Below are positions 17,552 through 26,408 of a DNA stretch of 64,000 bases, in pieces. The stretch is from contig NZ_LFLU01000007.1 of NCBI RefSeq assembly GCF_001189965.1, forward strand, positions 1 through 64,000, given 5' to 3'. Below the pieces are notes generated by a model. That model did not search any database, was not told the origin of the DNA, and saw only the letters and a program-made list of their open reading frames with translations. How positions within the stretch are numbered: the first letter of the stretch is position 1; each line of letters begins with the position of its first letter. A program made the position numbers and the translations under genes. This stretch comes from Herbaspirillum rhizosphaerae. Lineage in GTDB: Bacteria > Pseudomonadota > Gammaproteobacteria > Burkholderiales > Burkholderiaceae_D.

Positions 17552-19717
17552 TCAGGCCAGGCCGAATACGCCGAGCAGCACGTCGATCAGCTTGATACCC
17601 ACGAACGGCACGATCAGCCCGCCCAGTCCGTAAATCAGCAGATTGCGACGCAACAGCACAGCCGCTCCCAGTGCGCGATAACGCACGCCGCGCAAGGCCA
17701 GCGGAATCAGCACGACGATCACCAGCGCATTGAAAATCACGGCCGACAAGATTGCCGACGAGGGATTGTTCAGATGCATGACGTCCAGCGCCGCCAGCTG
17801 CGGATACGTGGTGGCGAACATCGCCGGAATAATCGCGAAGTACTTGGCGACGTCGTTGGCGATACTGAAGGTGGTGAGGCTGCCGCGCGTCATCAGCATT
17901 TGCTTGCCGATCTCGACGATCTCGATCAGCTTGGTCGGATTGGAATCCAGGTCGACCATGTTGCCGGCTTCCTTCGCCGCTTGCGTGCCGGTATTCATGG
18001 CCACCGCGACGTCAGCCTGCGCCAATGCCGGCGCATCGTTGGTGCCGTCGCCGGTCATCGCGACCAGCTTGCCTTCGCTCTGATGCTGGCGGATCAGCGA
18101 CAGCTTGTTCTCCGGCGTGGCTTCGGCCAGGAAGTCGTCGACGCCCGCTTCGGCCGCAATCGCTGCGGCAGTCAGACGGTTGTCGCCGGTGATCATGATG
18201 GTCTTGATGCCCATGCGGCGCAGCTCGGAGAAACGCTCCTTGATGCCGCCCTTGACGATGTCTTTCAGTTCAATCACGCCGAGCACGCGGATGGAACCGG
18301 TCGACGCATCGGTCTCGGCGACCACCAGCGGCGTGCTGCCGCGACGGGCGACGATGTCGACGGCGGCGGCGACTTCCGCCGGCACCTGCTGACCGGCTTG
18401 CTCGGCCAGTTTGCGGATCGCATCGGCAGCGCCCTTGCGGATCTGGCGATGACCGATGTCGACGCCGGACAGACGGGTCTGCGCAGTGAAGGGAATGAAG
18501 ACCGCGCCCAGGCTGGCCATTTCGCGTTCGCGCAGGTTGAAGCGCTTCTTGGCCAGCACCACGATGCTGCGGCCTTCCGGCGTTTCATCGGCGAGCGAGG
18601 CGAGCTGGGCGATGTCGGCCAGTTCCTGTTCGCTCACGCCGTTGGCCGGCAGGAAGGTCGATGCCTGGCGATTGCCGAGGGTGATGGTGCCGGTCTTGTC
18701 CAGCAGCAGCACGTCGACGTCGCCGGCGGCTTCCACTGCGCGGCCCGAGGTGGCGATGACGTTGGCTTGCATCATGCGGCTCATGCCGGCCACGCCGATG
18801 GCCGACAACAGGCCGCCGATGGTGGTCGGGATCAGGCACACCAGCAAGGCGATCAAGGCCGTCACGGTGACAGGCGAGCCGCCATGCGCAACGTTGACGC
18901 TGAATACCGAGAACGGCAGCAAGGTCACCGTCACCAGCAGGAACACGATGGTCAGCGCGACCAGCAACAGGGTCAGCGCGATCTCGTTCGGCGTCTTCTG
19001 GCGCTTGGCGCTTTCCACCATGGCGATCATGCGGTCGAGGAAGGCTTCGCCCGGATTGACCGTGACGCGCACGATGATCCAGTCCGACAGCACGCGGGTG
19101 CCGCCGGTGACGGCGGAGAAGTCGCCGCCCGATTCGCGGATGACGGGTGCGGATTCGCCGGTGATGGCGCTCTCGTCGACGGTGGCCACGCCTTCGACCA
19201 CTTCGCCGTCGGCCGGGACGTAATCGCCCGCTTCGATCAACACAAAATCGCCCTTGCGCAAGGAGCTTCCTTCCGCCAGTTCGAAGCGATCGTTGCGATT
19301 TGCCCGTTGCAGCTTCTTGGCCACCACGCTCTTCTTGGCGCTGCGCAGCGATGCCGCCTGCGCCTTGCTGCGGCCTTCCGCCAATGCTTCGGCGAAGTTG
19401 GCGAACAAGACCGTGAACCACAGCCAGACCGCGACGGCGAGGATGAAGCCGGCCGGCGCTTCGCCTTGGCCGTTCAGGGCCTGCACATACAACAGCGTGG
19501 TCAGGATGCTGCCGAGATACACCACGAACATCACCGGATTGCGCCACTGGGCGCGCGGCGACAATTTGCGGAAGGAGTCGATCACAGCCGGTTTGACGAT
19601 GGCCGGATCAAACATCCATTTGGTTGCGGACTGTGCACCGGATGCAGGTATGTTCACTTGCGTGGCAGGAACCTTGGCAACCGGGGTAACAACTTTTTTG
19701 GCAGGACTATTTGCCAT
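17552..19717 (-). CDS. kdpB: K+-transporting P-type ATPase subunit KdpB
   Basis: A 721-residue P-type ATPase that hydrolyses ATP to drive K+ import through KdpA. The phosphorylated aspartate is D340 in DKTGT; the actuator motif TGES is 187-190 (its Ser is the inhibitory phosphorylation site known in E. coli); [10 protein letters not shown] marks the hinge. The N-terminus before the conserved AQWRNPVMF block is about 33 residues longer than in E. coli and rich in Ala/Val/Pro. Start ATG 19717 follows GGAGAAAAAC; another ATG at 19738 overlaps the kdpA stop but has no site of its own. Confidence 0.96.
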   Translation of the reverse strand: MANSPAKKVVTPVAKVPATQVNIPASGAQSATKWMFDPAIVKPAVIDSFRKLSPRAQWRNPVMFVVYLGSILTTLLYVQALNGQGEAPAGFILAVAVWLWFTVLFANFAEALAEGRSKAQAASLRSAKKSVVAKKLQRANRNDRFELAEGSSLRKGDFVLIEAGDYVPADGEVVEGVATVDESAITGESAPVIRESGGDFSAVTGGTRVLSDWIIVRVTVNPGEAFLDRMIAMVESAKRQKTPNEIALTLLLVALTIVFLLVTVTLLPFSVFSVNVAHGGSPVTVTALIALLVCLIPTTIGGLLSAIGVAGMSRMMQANVIATSGRAVEAAGDVDVLLLDKTGTITLGNRQASTFLPANGVSEQELADIAQLASLADETPEGRSIVVLAKKRFNLREREMASLGAVFIPFTAQTRLSGVDIGHRQIRKGAADAIRKLAEQAGQQVPAEVAAAVDIVARRGSTPLVVAETDASTGSIRVLGVIELKDIVKGGIKERFSELRRMGIKTIMITGDNRLTAAAIAAEAGVDDFLAEATPENKLSLIRQHQSEGKLVAMTGDGTNDAPALAQADVAVAMNTGTQAAKEAGNMVDLDSNPTKLIEIVEIGKQMLMTRGSLTTFSIANDVAKYFAIIPAMFATTYPQLAALDVMHLNNPSSAILSAVIFNALVIVVLIPLALRGVRYRALGAAVLLRRNLLIYGLGGLIVPFVGIKLIDVLLGVFGLA

Positions 19718-19737
19718 GTTTTTCTCCAATTCAAGCA

Positions 19738-21522
19738 TTAGTGAATCGCCAGCATTTGTAAATGCTCGATCACCGGACCCAGCGCCAGCGCCGGGACATA
19801 AGTCAGTGCGCCGACCAGGATCACCGCGCCGATCAGCAGCGTGACGAACAGCGGGCCGTGCGTCGGCAAGGTGCCGGAAGTGGCCGCCAGGCGTTTCTTG
19901 CCGGCCAGCGAACCGGCCATGGCGAGCACCGGCACGATGATGCCGAAGCGGCCCAGCCACATGGCGATGCCGGTCATGACGTTGTAGTAAGGCGTGTTGG
20001 CGGACAAGCCGGCAAAGGCGCTGCCGTTGTTATTGGCGGCCGAGCTGAAGGCGTACAGAATTTCCGAGAAGCCATGGGCACCGGGGTTGGCGATGCCGGC
20101 CAGGCCGTTTTCGACCATCACCGAAATCGCCGTCATCACCAGCACCAGCGCAGGCGTCATCAGGATGGCGATGGACATCATCTTCATGTCGAACACGCCG
20201 ATCTTCTTACCCAGGTATTCCGGCGTGCGGCCGATCATCAGGCCGGCGATGAAGACCGCCAGCACCGCGAAAATCAGCATGCCGTACAAGCCTGCGCCGA
20301 CGCCGCCGAAGACCACCTCGCCCAGTTGCATCTGCAGCATCGGCACCAGTCCGCCCAGCGGCGACAGCGAGTCGTGCATGGCGTTGACCGCGCCGCAGGA
20401 TGCTGCCGTCGTGATCGCCGCGAACAGGCTGGAGGCGACGATGCCGAAACGGGTTTCCTTGCCTTCCATCATGCCGCTGGTTTGCGTGGCGTGCGCCGCA
20501 GCAAGCGCCGGATTCGGTTGTTGCTCGAAGTACATCACCGTCAGCGTCATCACGATGAACAGCAAGGTCATCGCCGCCAGAATCGCCCAGCCCTGGCGAC
20601 GGTCGCCGGCCAGCATGCCGAAGCTGGTGCACAGCGCGGCGGGAATGATCAGGATCGCCAGCATCTGCACGAAGTTCGACAGCGGTGTCGGATTCTCGTA
20701 AGGGTGCGCCGAGTTGGCGTTGAAGAAACCGCCGCCGTTGGTGCCGACCATCTTGATCGCTTCCTGCGACGCGACCGGGCCCATCGGCAAGGTTTGCTTG
20801 CTGGTCTTCATTTCATCGACCAGCGGGGCGCCCTTCTCATCCTTGAGCGGCTGGCCTTGCGGATCCAGGCGCGGCACGGTGTAGGCGGTGGTTTCCAGCG
20901 TCGACACTTCGACATAGGATTTGAAGTTCTGGATCACGCCCTGGCTCATCAGCACCACCGCGACCAGCACCGACAGCGGCAGCAGGATGTACAGGCTGGA
21001 ACGCGTCATGTCGACCCAGAAGTTGCCGATGCTCTTGCTGCTGTGGCGTACGAAACCGCGGATCAAGGCAAACGCAACGGCAATGCCGGTGGCCGCCGAG
21101 ACGAAGTTTTGCACCGACAGCGCCAGCATCTGCGTCAGATAGCTCATGGTGCTTTCGCCGACATAGCCTTGCCAGTTGGTGTTGGTGACGAAGCTGACGG
21201 CCGTATTGAACGACGAGTCGGCGCTGACGTTGGCCATGCCGGCCGGGTTCAGCGGCAACCACAGTTGCAGGCGTTGCAGGGCGTAAACGACGAACAGGCC
21301 GACCACGTTGAACAGCAGCAGCGCCAGCGCGTACTGCTTCCAGCCCATGTCGGCGTCGGCGCGGATGCCGCACAGACGGTAGAGAAAATGCTCCATGCCG
21401 CCGAACACGCGATTGACGGCGGACTTGCCTTCCATCACGCGGGCGATGTACCAGCCCACCGGTACCGACAGCACGAGCAGGACGACCAGATAGATCGCCA
21501 GTTGGGTAATTGAGGCAGTCAT
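19738..21522 (-). CDS. kdpA: K+-transporting ATPase subunit KdpA
   Basis: A 594-residue channel-like subunit with about ten membrane helices and four selectivity-filter repeats. [14 protein letters not shown] and [15 protein letters not shown], both KdpA hallmarks, are present, as are EGKETRFG and the late segment [13 protein letters not shown]. It binds K+ and passes it into the tunnel shared with KdpB. ATG 21522 lies one base after the kdpF stop, with GGAGG inside the end of kdpF, so the two are coupled. Length is a little over the E. coli 557 residues. Confidence 0.97.
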   Translation of the reverse strand: MTASITQLAIYLVVLLVLSVPVGWYIARVMEGKSAVNRVFGGMEHFLYRLCGIRADADMGWKQYALALLLFNVVGLFVVYALQRLQLWLPLNPAGMANVSADSSFNTAVSFVTNTNWQGYVGESTMSYLTQMLALSVQNFVSAATGIAVAFALIRGFVRHSSKSIGNFWVDMTRSSLYILLPLSVLVAVVLMSQGVIQNFKSYVEVSTLETTAYTVPRLDPQGQPLKDEKGAPLVDEMKTSKQTLPMGPVASQEAIKMVGTNGGGFFNANSAHPYENPTPLSNFVQMLAILIIPAALCTSFGMLAGDRRQGWAILAAMTLLFIVMTLTVMYFEQQPNPALAAAHATQTSGMMEGKETRFGIVASSLFAAITTAASCGAVNAMHDSLSPLGGLVPMLQMQLGEVVFGGVGAGLYGMLIFAVLAVFIAGLMIGRTPEYLGKKIGVFDMKMMSIAILMTPALVLVMTAISVMVENGLAGIANPGAHGFSEILYAFSSAANNNGSAFAGLSANTPYYNVMTGIAMWLGRFGIIVPVLAMAGSLAGKKRLAATSGTLPTHGPLFVTLLIGAVILVGALTYVPALALGPVIEHLQMLAIH

Positions 21523-21523
21523 G

Positions 21524-21613
21524 TCAGAAAGCCTCCGGTTTGATCAGAGCGTAAACGAGATACGCCAACAGGCCGACCGATACCGCCAGCCCCAGAATTT
21601 GCATGACGCTCAT
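21524..21613 (-). CDS. kdpF: K+-transporting ATPase small subunit KdpF
   Basis: A 29-residue single-helix peptide: [20 protein letters not shown] then a polar tail ending KPEAF. The (R/K)PE-x-F ending and the position directly before kdpA define KdpF, a lipid-like stabiliser of the complex in the membrane. The ATG has GGAGG seven bases upstream, and its ATGA overlaps the stop of the preceding 30-residue ORF. It is easily missed because of its size. Confidence 0.95.
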   Translation of the reverse strand: MSVMQILGLAVSVGLLAYLVYALIKPEAF

Positions 21614-21702
21614 TGCATGTCCTCCAGCTTCTTGCAGGCAACCACAAATGCCCACATCGCGACGCTGCAAGCCAGCAAGCCGCCGATATATACGAAATCC
21701 AT
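21610..21702 (-). CDS. 30-residue membrane peptide translationally coupled to kdpF
   Basis: It reads MDFVYIGGLLACSVAMWAFV and ends ACKKLEDMQ: one hydrophobic helix followed by a charged tail. The ATG follows GGGAGTAGGA, and its TGA overlaps the kdpF ATG (ATGA), the kind of junction used for coupled translation. Small membrane ORFs before kdpF are seen in other bacteria, but I cannot assign a role. It is the first gene of the operon, downstream of the KdpE-box-like sequence, so it should be made only under K+ limitation. Confidence 0.75.
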   Translation of the reverse strand: MDFVYIGGLLACSVAMWAFVVACKKLEDMQ

Positions 21703-21781
21703 GTCCTACTCCCTTGATGAATGCTTACGAGGCAAACGATATGGGGAAGGGCATCAAATCCGGATAAAACTATCGGCGGGC

Positions 21782-21801
21782 GGTATAAATTTTGTGTAAA
21801 C
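21782..21801 (-). promoter_or_regulatory. Candidate KdpE binding site upstream of the kdp operon
   Basis: Read on the minus strand the sequence is GTTTACACAAAATTTATACC, followed by GCCCGCC. It combines the TTTACAC and TTTATAC elements that make up the E. coli KdpE box, here in the opposite order. It lies 80-100 bases before the first small ORF and is the only such element in the 199-bp gap. Assignment rests on similarity and position. Confidence 0.5.
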
Positions 21802-21901
21802 AGACGAGCGGCGGAATGCGATCCGCCGGGCAAGGACGAGAGTCACGAGGGGCTGGTGAAGAGGAGATGAAGGCAGGCTTGACTGAATGGCACTACGGCG
21901 T

Positions 21902-24049
21902 TTACGCCGTATTTTCTTCCGTGCTCCACTCGACGCGGTTCTTGCCTGCCTTCTTGGCGGCGTACATGGCCTTGTCGGCGTGCGCGACCAGGCTGTCCTG
22001 GGTGGTGTGCTGGCCCGGGTCGTAGATGGCCACGCCGATGCTGCTGGAGACGTTGACGGTGGCCGCCTTCAGGATGAAGGGGCGGCGCATCGTCAGCAGG
22101 ATTTTTTCGGCGACCGCCATGGCGTCGGCGACGGAGTGCAGGCGCTCAAGGATGACGGTGAATTCGTCGCCGGCCAGGCGCGCCACGGTGTCGACTTCGC
22201 GCACAGAGTCGATCAGCCGCTCGGCAAACTGCACCAGCAACTCGTCGCCGGCTTCGTGGCCGTACTTGTCGTTGACGCCCTTGAAACCGTCGATGTCCAT
22301 GAATAGCAAGCCCATCTGCTGCGGCTCGCGGATGGCGCGCGCCATGGCTTCCGGCAGCTTTTGCGTAAACGCGCGGCGATTCGGCAGGCCGGTCAGGATG
22401 TCGGTCAGCGCCATTTCCTGCAGCGAGTTGCGGAAGGCCTGGCGGTCGGTGATGTCGTGCAGGAAGGCGATGAACAGATGGCCGGTGCGGCGCTGCACGT
22501 AGCCGACCGTCATTTCCACCGGCAACTCCTTACCGTCGCGGCGCAGCGCATTGATTTCAATACGGTTGTTGATCACGACGCCTTCGCCGGTGGCGAGGAA
22601 ATGCTTCATGCCGCGACGATGCATTTCGCGCTGTTCCGGCGGCACGATCATCTCGGCCAGTTCATGGCCGAAGGCTTCCTTGCGCGACCAGCCCAGCAAC
22701 TGCTCAGCCTGGCGATTCCATTCCACCACCATGCCGTCTTCATCGATGGCAATGAAGGCGTCATGGGCGTTTTCCAGAATCGCGCGCAGCTCGTTTTCGC
22801 TTTCTTCCAGCATGATCTGGTTTTCACGCTGGTTATCGAGCGCCTGCTGGAGCGCGATGGCGGTTTCGTGCAGGCGGCTGGTGCGGTCTTCAACGCGCTG
22901 TTCCAGGCCTTCGTTGAGCGAGCGCACCTCGCGCAGGTAGTTTTCTTCACGCTGCACCATGGCCGACAGCGTCGACGACAGCAGCTGGATTTCGTAATAG
23001 GTGCTGACGGTAGGAATGTGGACATCCTGCGCGCCGGTCGCACGGCGTTCCAGGGCAGCGCTGAGGGCATTCATCGGCGCCACCAGACGGCGCGTGAGGA
23101 AGAACGCCAGCAGCATCAGCAACACGCCCACCAGGCAGCCGACAAACAGCACCTGGCGTTCCAGCTCCTTGAAGCCGGACATGGCGACCTGTTCCGGCTG
23201 GCGCACCAGCACGGTCCATTTCATTTCGGTGTATTCGCTGTTGAGGCCGGTGCGGGCAAAGCCGGTCAGGTAAGGCTCGCCGGTTTCGCTGATCTCGCGC
23301 ATGGAACCCGACGGCAGGCGCAAGGATGCCTTGAAGCTGTCAGTGGCGATCTTCTTTTCTTCCAGCTCTTTGGGACCGAGCAGGACGGTACCGTCTTCAC
23401 GCACGATCATGATTTCGACGTCGTAGCGGTCATTGGCGGGATTGAGCAGTTTCTTGGCGAGATCGCGCGCCCAGGTCCAGCTCAGGTGAATGCCGAGCAC
23501 GCCCTGGAATTGTCCGTCCGGGCTCATGATCGGGGTGGCGATATCGACGAAGCGCCAGGGATCGTTCATGACCGGCAGCTTCTTTTCCAGCAAGACGGCG
23601 GGATGGTAATCGCCGACGAAGAATTCCTTCTGCGCCTGCTGGAACCACGGCCGCTGCGCCACGCTCTGGTTTTCCAGCATGCCATTGGCGGCGGCGAACA
23701 CGTTGCCGTCCGGCGTGGCGAAACCTATCCAGGCGTAGTTGGGAACATTCTTTTGGAGGTCATTGAAGACGGCGCGCATGCGCGCGGGGTCCTTGGCTTC
23801 GCGCACCGAAGGACGTTGCGCCAGGATCTTGACGTCGATATAGCGCTCTTCCATGCTGCGGTCGAGCGCATCCTGCATCTGCCAGGCCAGTTGGTTCAAG
23901 CGGGCTTCGGCCTCGCGGCGTGCATAGCTGCGGGTAAACTGGTCCACCAGAATCAACACCGACGTCGTGGTAATCAGCACCGACAGCACCACGCCGATGG
24001 TGACCCATGATGAGAGGCTCAACGTCGACGAGATTTTCTTTATGCTCAA
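21902..24049 (-). CDS. Membrane-bound Cache-PAS-GGDEF protein (probable diguanylate cyclase)
   Basis: A 715-residue signalling protein: TM1 about 13-36, a periplasmic dCache-like sensor about 37-300, TM2 (VLFVGCLVGVLLMLLAFFL), a HAMP-like linker and coiled coil, PAS (LRAILENAHDAFIAIDEDG, about 400-520) and GGDEF. The active-site loop is AGDEF (626-630), a variant of GGDEF often still active, and the inhibitory I-site REVD lies five residues before RLAGDEF. No EAL domain. Start is TTG 24049 behind GGAGTCACC. It is a single gene upstream of kdp; its periplasmic ligand is unknown. Confidence 0.9.
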   Translation of the reverse strand: MSIKKISSTLSLSSWVTIGVVLSVLITTTSVLILVDQFTRSYARREAEARLNQLAWQMQDALDRSMEERYIDVKILAQRPSVREAKDPARMRAVFNDLQKNVPNYAWIGFATPDGNVFAAANGMLENQSVAQRPWFQQAQKEFFVGDYHPAVLLEKKLPVMNDPWRFVDIATPIMSPDGQFQGVLGIHLSWTWARDLAKKLLNPANDRYDVEIMIVREDGTVLLGPKELEEKKIATDSFKASLRLPSGSMREISETGEPYLTGFARTGLNSEYTEMKWTVLVRQPEQVAMSGFKELERQVLFVGCLVGVLLMLLAFFLTRRLVAPMNALSAALERRATGAQDVHIPTVSTYYEIQLLSSTLSAMVQREENYLREVRSLNEGLEQRVEDRTSRLHETAIALQQALDNQRENQIMLEESENELRAILENAHDAFIAIDEDGMVVEWNRQAEQLLGWSRKEAFGHELAEMIVPPEQREMHRRGMKHFLATGEGVVINNRIEINALRRDGKELPVEMTVGYVQRRTGHLFIAFLHDITDRQAFRNSLQEMALTDILTGLPNRRAFTQKLPEAMARAIREPQQMGLLFMDIDGFKGVNDKYGHEAGDELLVQFAERLIDSVREVDTVARLAGDEFTVILERLHSVADAMAVAEKILLTMRRPFILKAATVNVSSSIGVAIYDPGQHTTQDSLVAHADKAMYAAKKAGKNRVEWSTEENTA

Positions 24050-24333
24050 GGTGACTCCAGCTGCTATTCGACATTATTCCGGAGGCAATGACGCAAATCT
24101 TGCCAGACTGTCCCGGAAAGTTCGTTGTTTTTTGTAAGGGACAACGAAATATTAGCTGCTGAATTGTAGTTGGAGCAATAAATGATTTGTTGCCAAAAAA
24201 GAAAATGTCTTTTTGACAATTTTCTATAAGCAACTCAAGGCCGCAGCGTAGCGCCAGGAATGCGCTCATTGTTGCGCCGCCCCTGCAAAAGGCCGGAAAT
24301 AAGGCCCGTATACGGGAATCAACCGGAATCTAC
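24050..24333. other. Gap with AT-rich promoter-like stretch
   Basis: The 341 bases between the PAS-GGDEF start and the hpxW stop contain no gene. Positions about 24150-24235 are AT-rich, with TTGTCA on the minus strand near 24217 that could be a -35 element for the GGDEF gene. The far end carries the hpxW terminator (24334-24363). Confidence 0.4.
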
Positions 24334-24363
24334 GAAAATCGCCCGGCACAGCGGGCGATTTTC
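24334..24363 (-). terminator. Intrinsic terminator after hpxW
   Basis: GAAAATCGCCCG (24334-24345) and CGGGCGATTTTC (24352-24363) form a perfect 12-bp stem with a 6-nt loop, ending in T-rich sequence on both strands. It is 27 bases past the hpxW stop codon. Confidence 0.8.
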
Positions 24364-24390
24364 AGGAAAACAACAGTCTGGCCGCTGAAC

Positions 24391-25980
24391 TCAGACGCCG
24401 GCGCAAATTCCGTCGGCGCGCGGATCGGTTGCGCCTTCGATCAGGCCGCCCGGATGCACGCACACGGCGCCGGCATGACCCATCATGTCGGTATAGTCGG
24501 CGACGATTTCAACGTCATGGCCGGCGCGTCTGAGGGCATCGACCACATGCTCCGGCACGCGCCCTTCCAGCTTCAGATTGGTGGAGGCTGCGCCCCAGGT
24601 GCGGCCCAGCAGCCAACGCGGCGCGCTGACCGCCGCCTGCATGTTTTGCCCGAACAGGATGTGACGGCTGTACACCGCGGCCTGCGTCTGCGGCTGGCCT
24701 TCGCCGCCCATGGTGCCGTAGGCCAGCGTGCGGCCATCCTTGAGGCGCGCCAGCGAGGGGTTGAGCGTGTGGAACGGCAGCTTGCCCGGTTGCAGCTGAT
24801 TGGCGCCGTCGTCCAGCGTGAAGCTGGCGCCGCGGTTTTGCCACACCACGCCGCTGCCGGGCGGCACCACGCCGCTACCGAACTCCCAGAAAATGCTCTG
24901 TATATAGCTGACCACCCGGCCTTGCGCATCGGCCGCGCCCATCCAGATGGTGTCGCCGGGCTTGGGTACGTGCGGCCACGGCGCGGCGCGCTGCATGTCG
25001 ATCTGTGCGGCTTCGCGGTCCAGCGCCTCGGCCAGCAGCCAGTCGGCGGCGTTGACCGACATGTGCGCCGTGTCGGTCACGTATTTGTTGCGCAGGATGA
25101 AGGCGCGCTTGGTGGCTTCGACCAGACCGTGGATGTGTTCGAAGCCGTCGGCCTGCGCCTGTGTGACACCCAGGCGATCGAACAGGCCGAGGATCATCAA
25201 TGCCGATACGCCCTGCGTCGGCGGCGGCAGGTTGTAGATGCTGCCGGATTTCATCTGCACCATCAGCGGCTTCACCACCTGTGCACGATAGGCCGCGAGA
25301 TCGGCGGCGCGCAACGGACTGCCCGCCTGCTCCAGACCGCTTGCCAGTTTCTGCGCCAGATCGCCGCGATAGTAATCGTCGAGGCCGGCTTCGGCCAGGC
25401 GCGACAACGTTGCCGCCAGCGCCGGCTGCTTGAGGATGTCGCCCAGTTTCGGCGCGCCCTGTGCGGCGTAGGTGTCGGCAAAGCCCGGTTGATCCTTGAG
25501 TTCGTCCCACTTGTCGCGCGTCAGTTCAGCCTGCGAACGCGTCACCGGTACGCCGGCGGTCGCATGATGAATCGCGTCGGCCAGCAGGCGCGACACCGGC
25601 AAACTCTTGCCCCAGCCCTTGGCGACATCCAGCGCCGCGGCCCAGCCGCCGACCGCGCCGGCAACCGTCAACGCCGCACGCGGACCGCGGGTCGGAATCG
25701 CAGCATCGCCGTGTTGTGCGTAGAAATCCTTGGTCGCCAGTGCAGCCGACTGGCCGCAGGCCTGCACCGCCACCGGATCGCGGCCCGGTTCGCTGATGAC
25801 CCAGAAGCCGTCGCCGCCGATGCCGTTCATGTGCGGATACACCACGGCGATGGCGGCGGCTGCAGCGACCATCGCTTCGACCGCATTGCCGCCTTCGCGC
25901 AATACGGCGGCGCCTGCCTGGGCGGCGAGGTGATGAGGTGCGGTGACCATGCCGCCGATGCAAGTCTTGCTGTACAACAT
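24391..25980 (-). CDS. hpxW: Oxamate amidohydrolase proenzyme HpxW (gamma-glutamyltransferase family)
   Basis: A 529-residue Ntn-hydrolase. Unlike secreted gamma-glutamyltransferases it has no signal peptide. The self-processing and catalytic Thr is T344 in PGDTIWMGAADAQG. The following SYIQSIFWEFGSGVVPP, WQNRGASF and the C-terminal LEGATDPRADG match HpxW of the Klebsiella hpxWXYZ operon rather than GGT. HpxW splits oxamate to oxalate and ammonia at the end of allantoin/oxalurate breakdown. ATG 25980 follows AGGAG. hpxZ lies 36 bp upstream; hpxX and hpxY are not seen beside it. It is the last gene of a minus-strand operon with a Liv-type importer. Confidence 0.87.
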   Translation of the reverse strand: MLYSKTCIGGMVTAPHHLAAQAGAAVLREGGNAVEAMVAAAAAIAVVYPHMNGIGGDGFWVISEPGRDPVAVQACGQSAALATKDFYAQHGDAAIPTRGPRAALTVAGAVGGWAAALDVAKGWGKSLPVSRLLADAIHHATAGVPVTRSQAELTRDKWDELKDQPGFADTYAAQGAPKLGDILKQPALAATLSRLAEAGLDDYYRGDLAQKLASGLEQAGSPLRAADLAAYRAQVVKPLMVQMKSGSIYNLPPPTQGVSALMILGLFDRLGVTQAQADGFEHIHGLVEATKRAFILRNKYVTDTAHMSVNAADWLLAEALDREAAQIDMQRAAPWPHVPKPGDTIWMGAADAQGRVVSYIQSIFWEFGSGVVPPGSGVVWQNRGASFTLDDGANQLQPGKLPFHTLNPSLARLKDGRTLAYGTMGGEGQPQTQAAVYSRHILFGQNMQAAVSAPRWLLGRTWGAASTNLKLEGRVPEHVVDALRRAGHDVEIVADYTDMMGHAGAVCVHPGGLIEGATDPRADGICAGV

Positions 25981-26016
25981 AGTTTCGGACTCCTGATGTT
26001 CTTTTATTGGCTTTGC

Positions 26017-26400
26017 TTAATTGTCCATCCACGACACATGCGCCGCCACGATCCGCCAGCCTTGCGGCAAGCGCAGCCAGGTATGGCTCTGGCGACCGAC
26101 ACGCGCTTCACCGGCTTTGGTGAATTCGGTGTTGGCGCTGGCGTAGTCGCGGCCATAGGTGGTGATCACGGTCTGACGCAAGTCGCGTGCCAGATTTTTT
26201 GGCGAGCGGCTGTTGCGGAAAGCCTGAATGGTATCGTAACCGATCAGGTTTTCGGTGGCGCCGTAACGCAAGGTATGCGGACTGTTCCAGAACAGTTCGT
26301 CCAGGATCGCGAGGTCGTTGTTGACCAACGCGTATTCGTAGCGCTCGAAAGCCGCGGTGACTTCGGCGACGACTTCCGGCAGGTTGATCTCGTGTTCCAT
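26017..26400 (-). CDS. hpxZ: HpxZ/AtzH-like protein (DUF3225, SnoaL-like fold)
   Basis: A 127-residue cytoplasmic protein of the NTF2/SnoaL-like fold. [47 protein letters not shown] and [13 protein letters not shown] match HpxZ and AtzH. AtzH helps in 1-carboxybiuret processing; HpxZ is found in oxalurate catabolism with an uncertain role. AAAGGACGT precedes the ATG. It starts 9 bp after the triple-fused Liv gene and is followed by hpxW, so it belongs to the operon. Confidence 0.87.
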   Translation of the reverse strand: MEHEINLPEVVAEVTAAFERYEYALVNNDLAILDELFWNSPHTLRYGATENLIGYDTIQAFRNSRSPKNLARDLRQTVITTYGRDYASANTEFTKAGEARVGRQSHTWLRLPQGWRIVAAHVSWMDN

Positions 26401-26408
26401 ACGTCCTT

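Noticed and set aside
17525-19741. 738-codon plus-strand frame opposite kdpB, and a 583-codon one opposite kdpA
   Set aside because: Same reason; composition is that of reverse-complemented coding DNA and no ribosome binding site precedes them.
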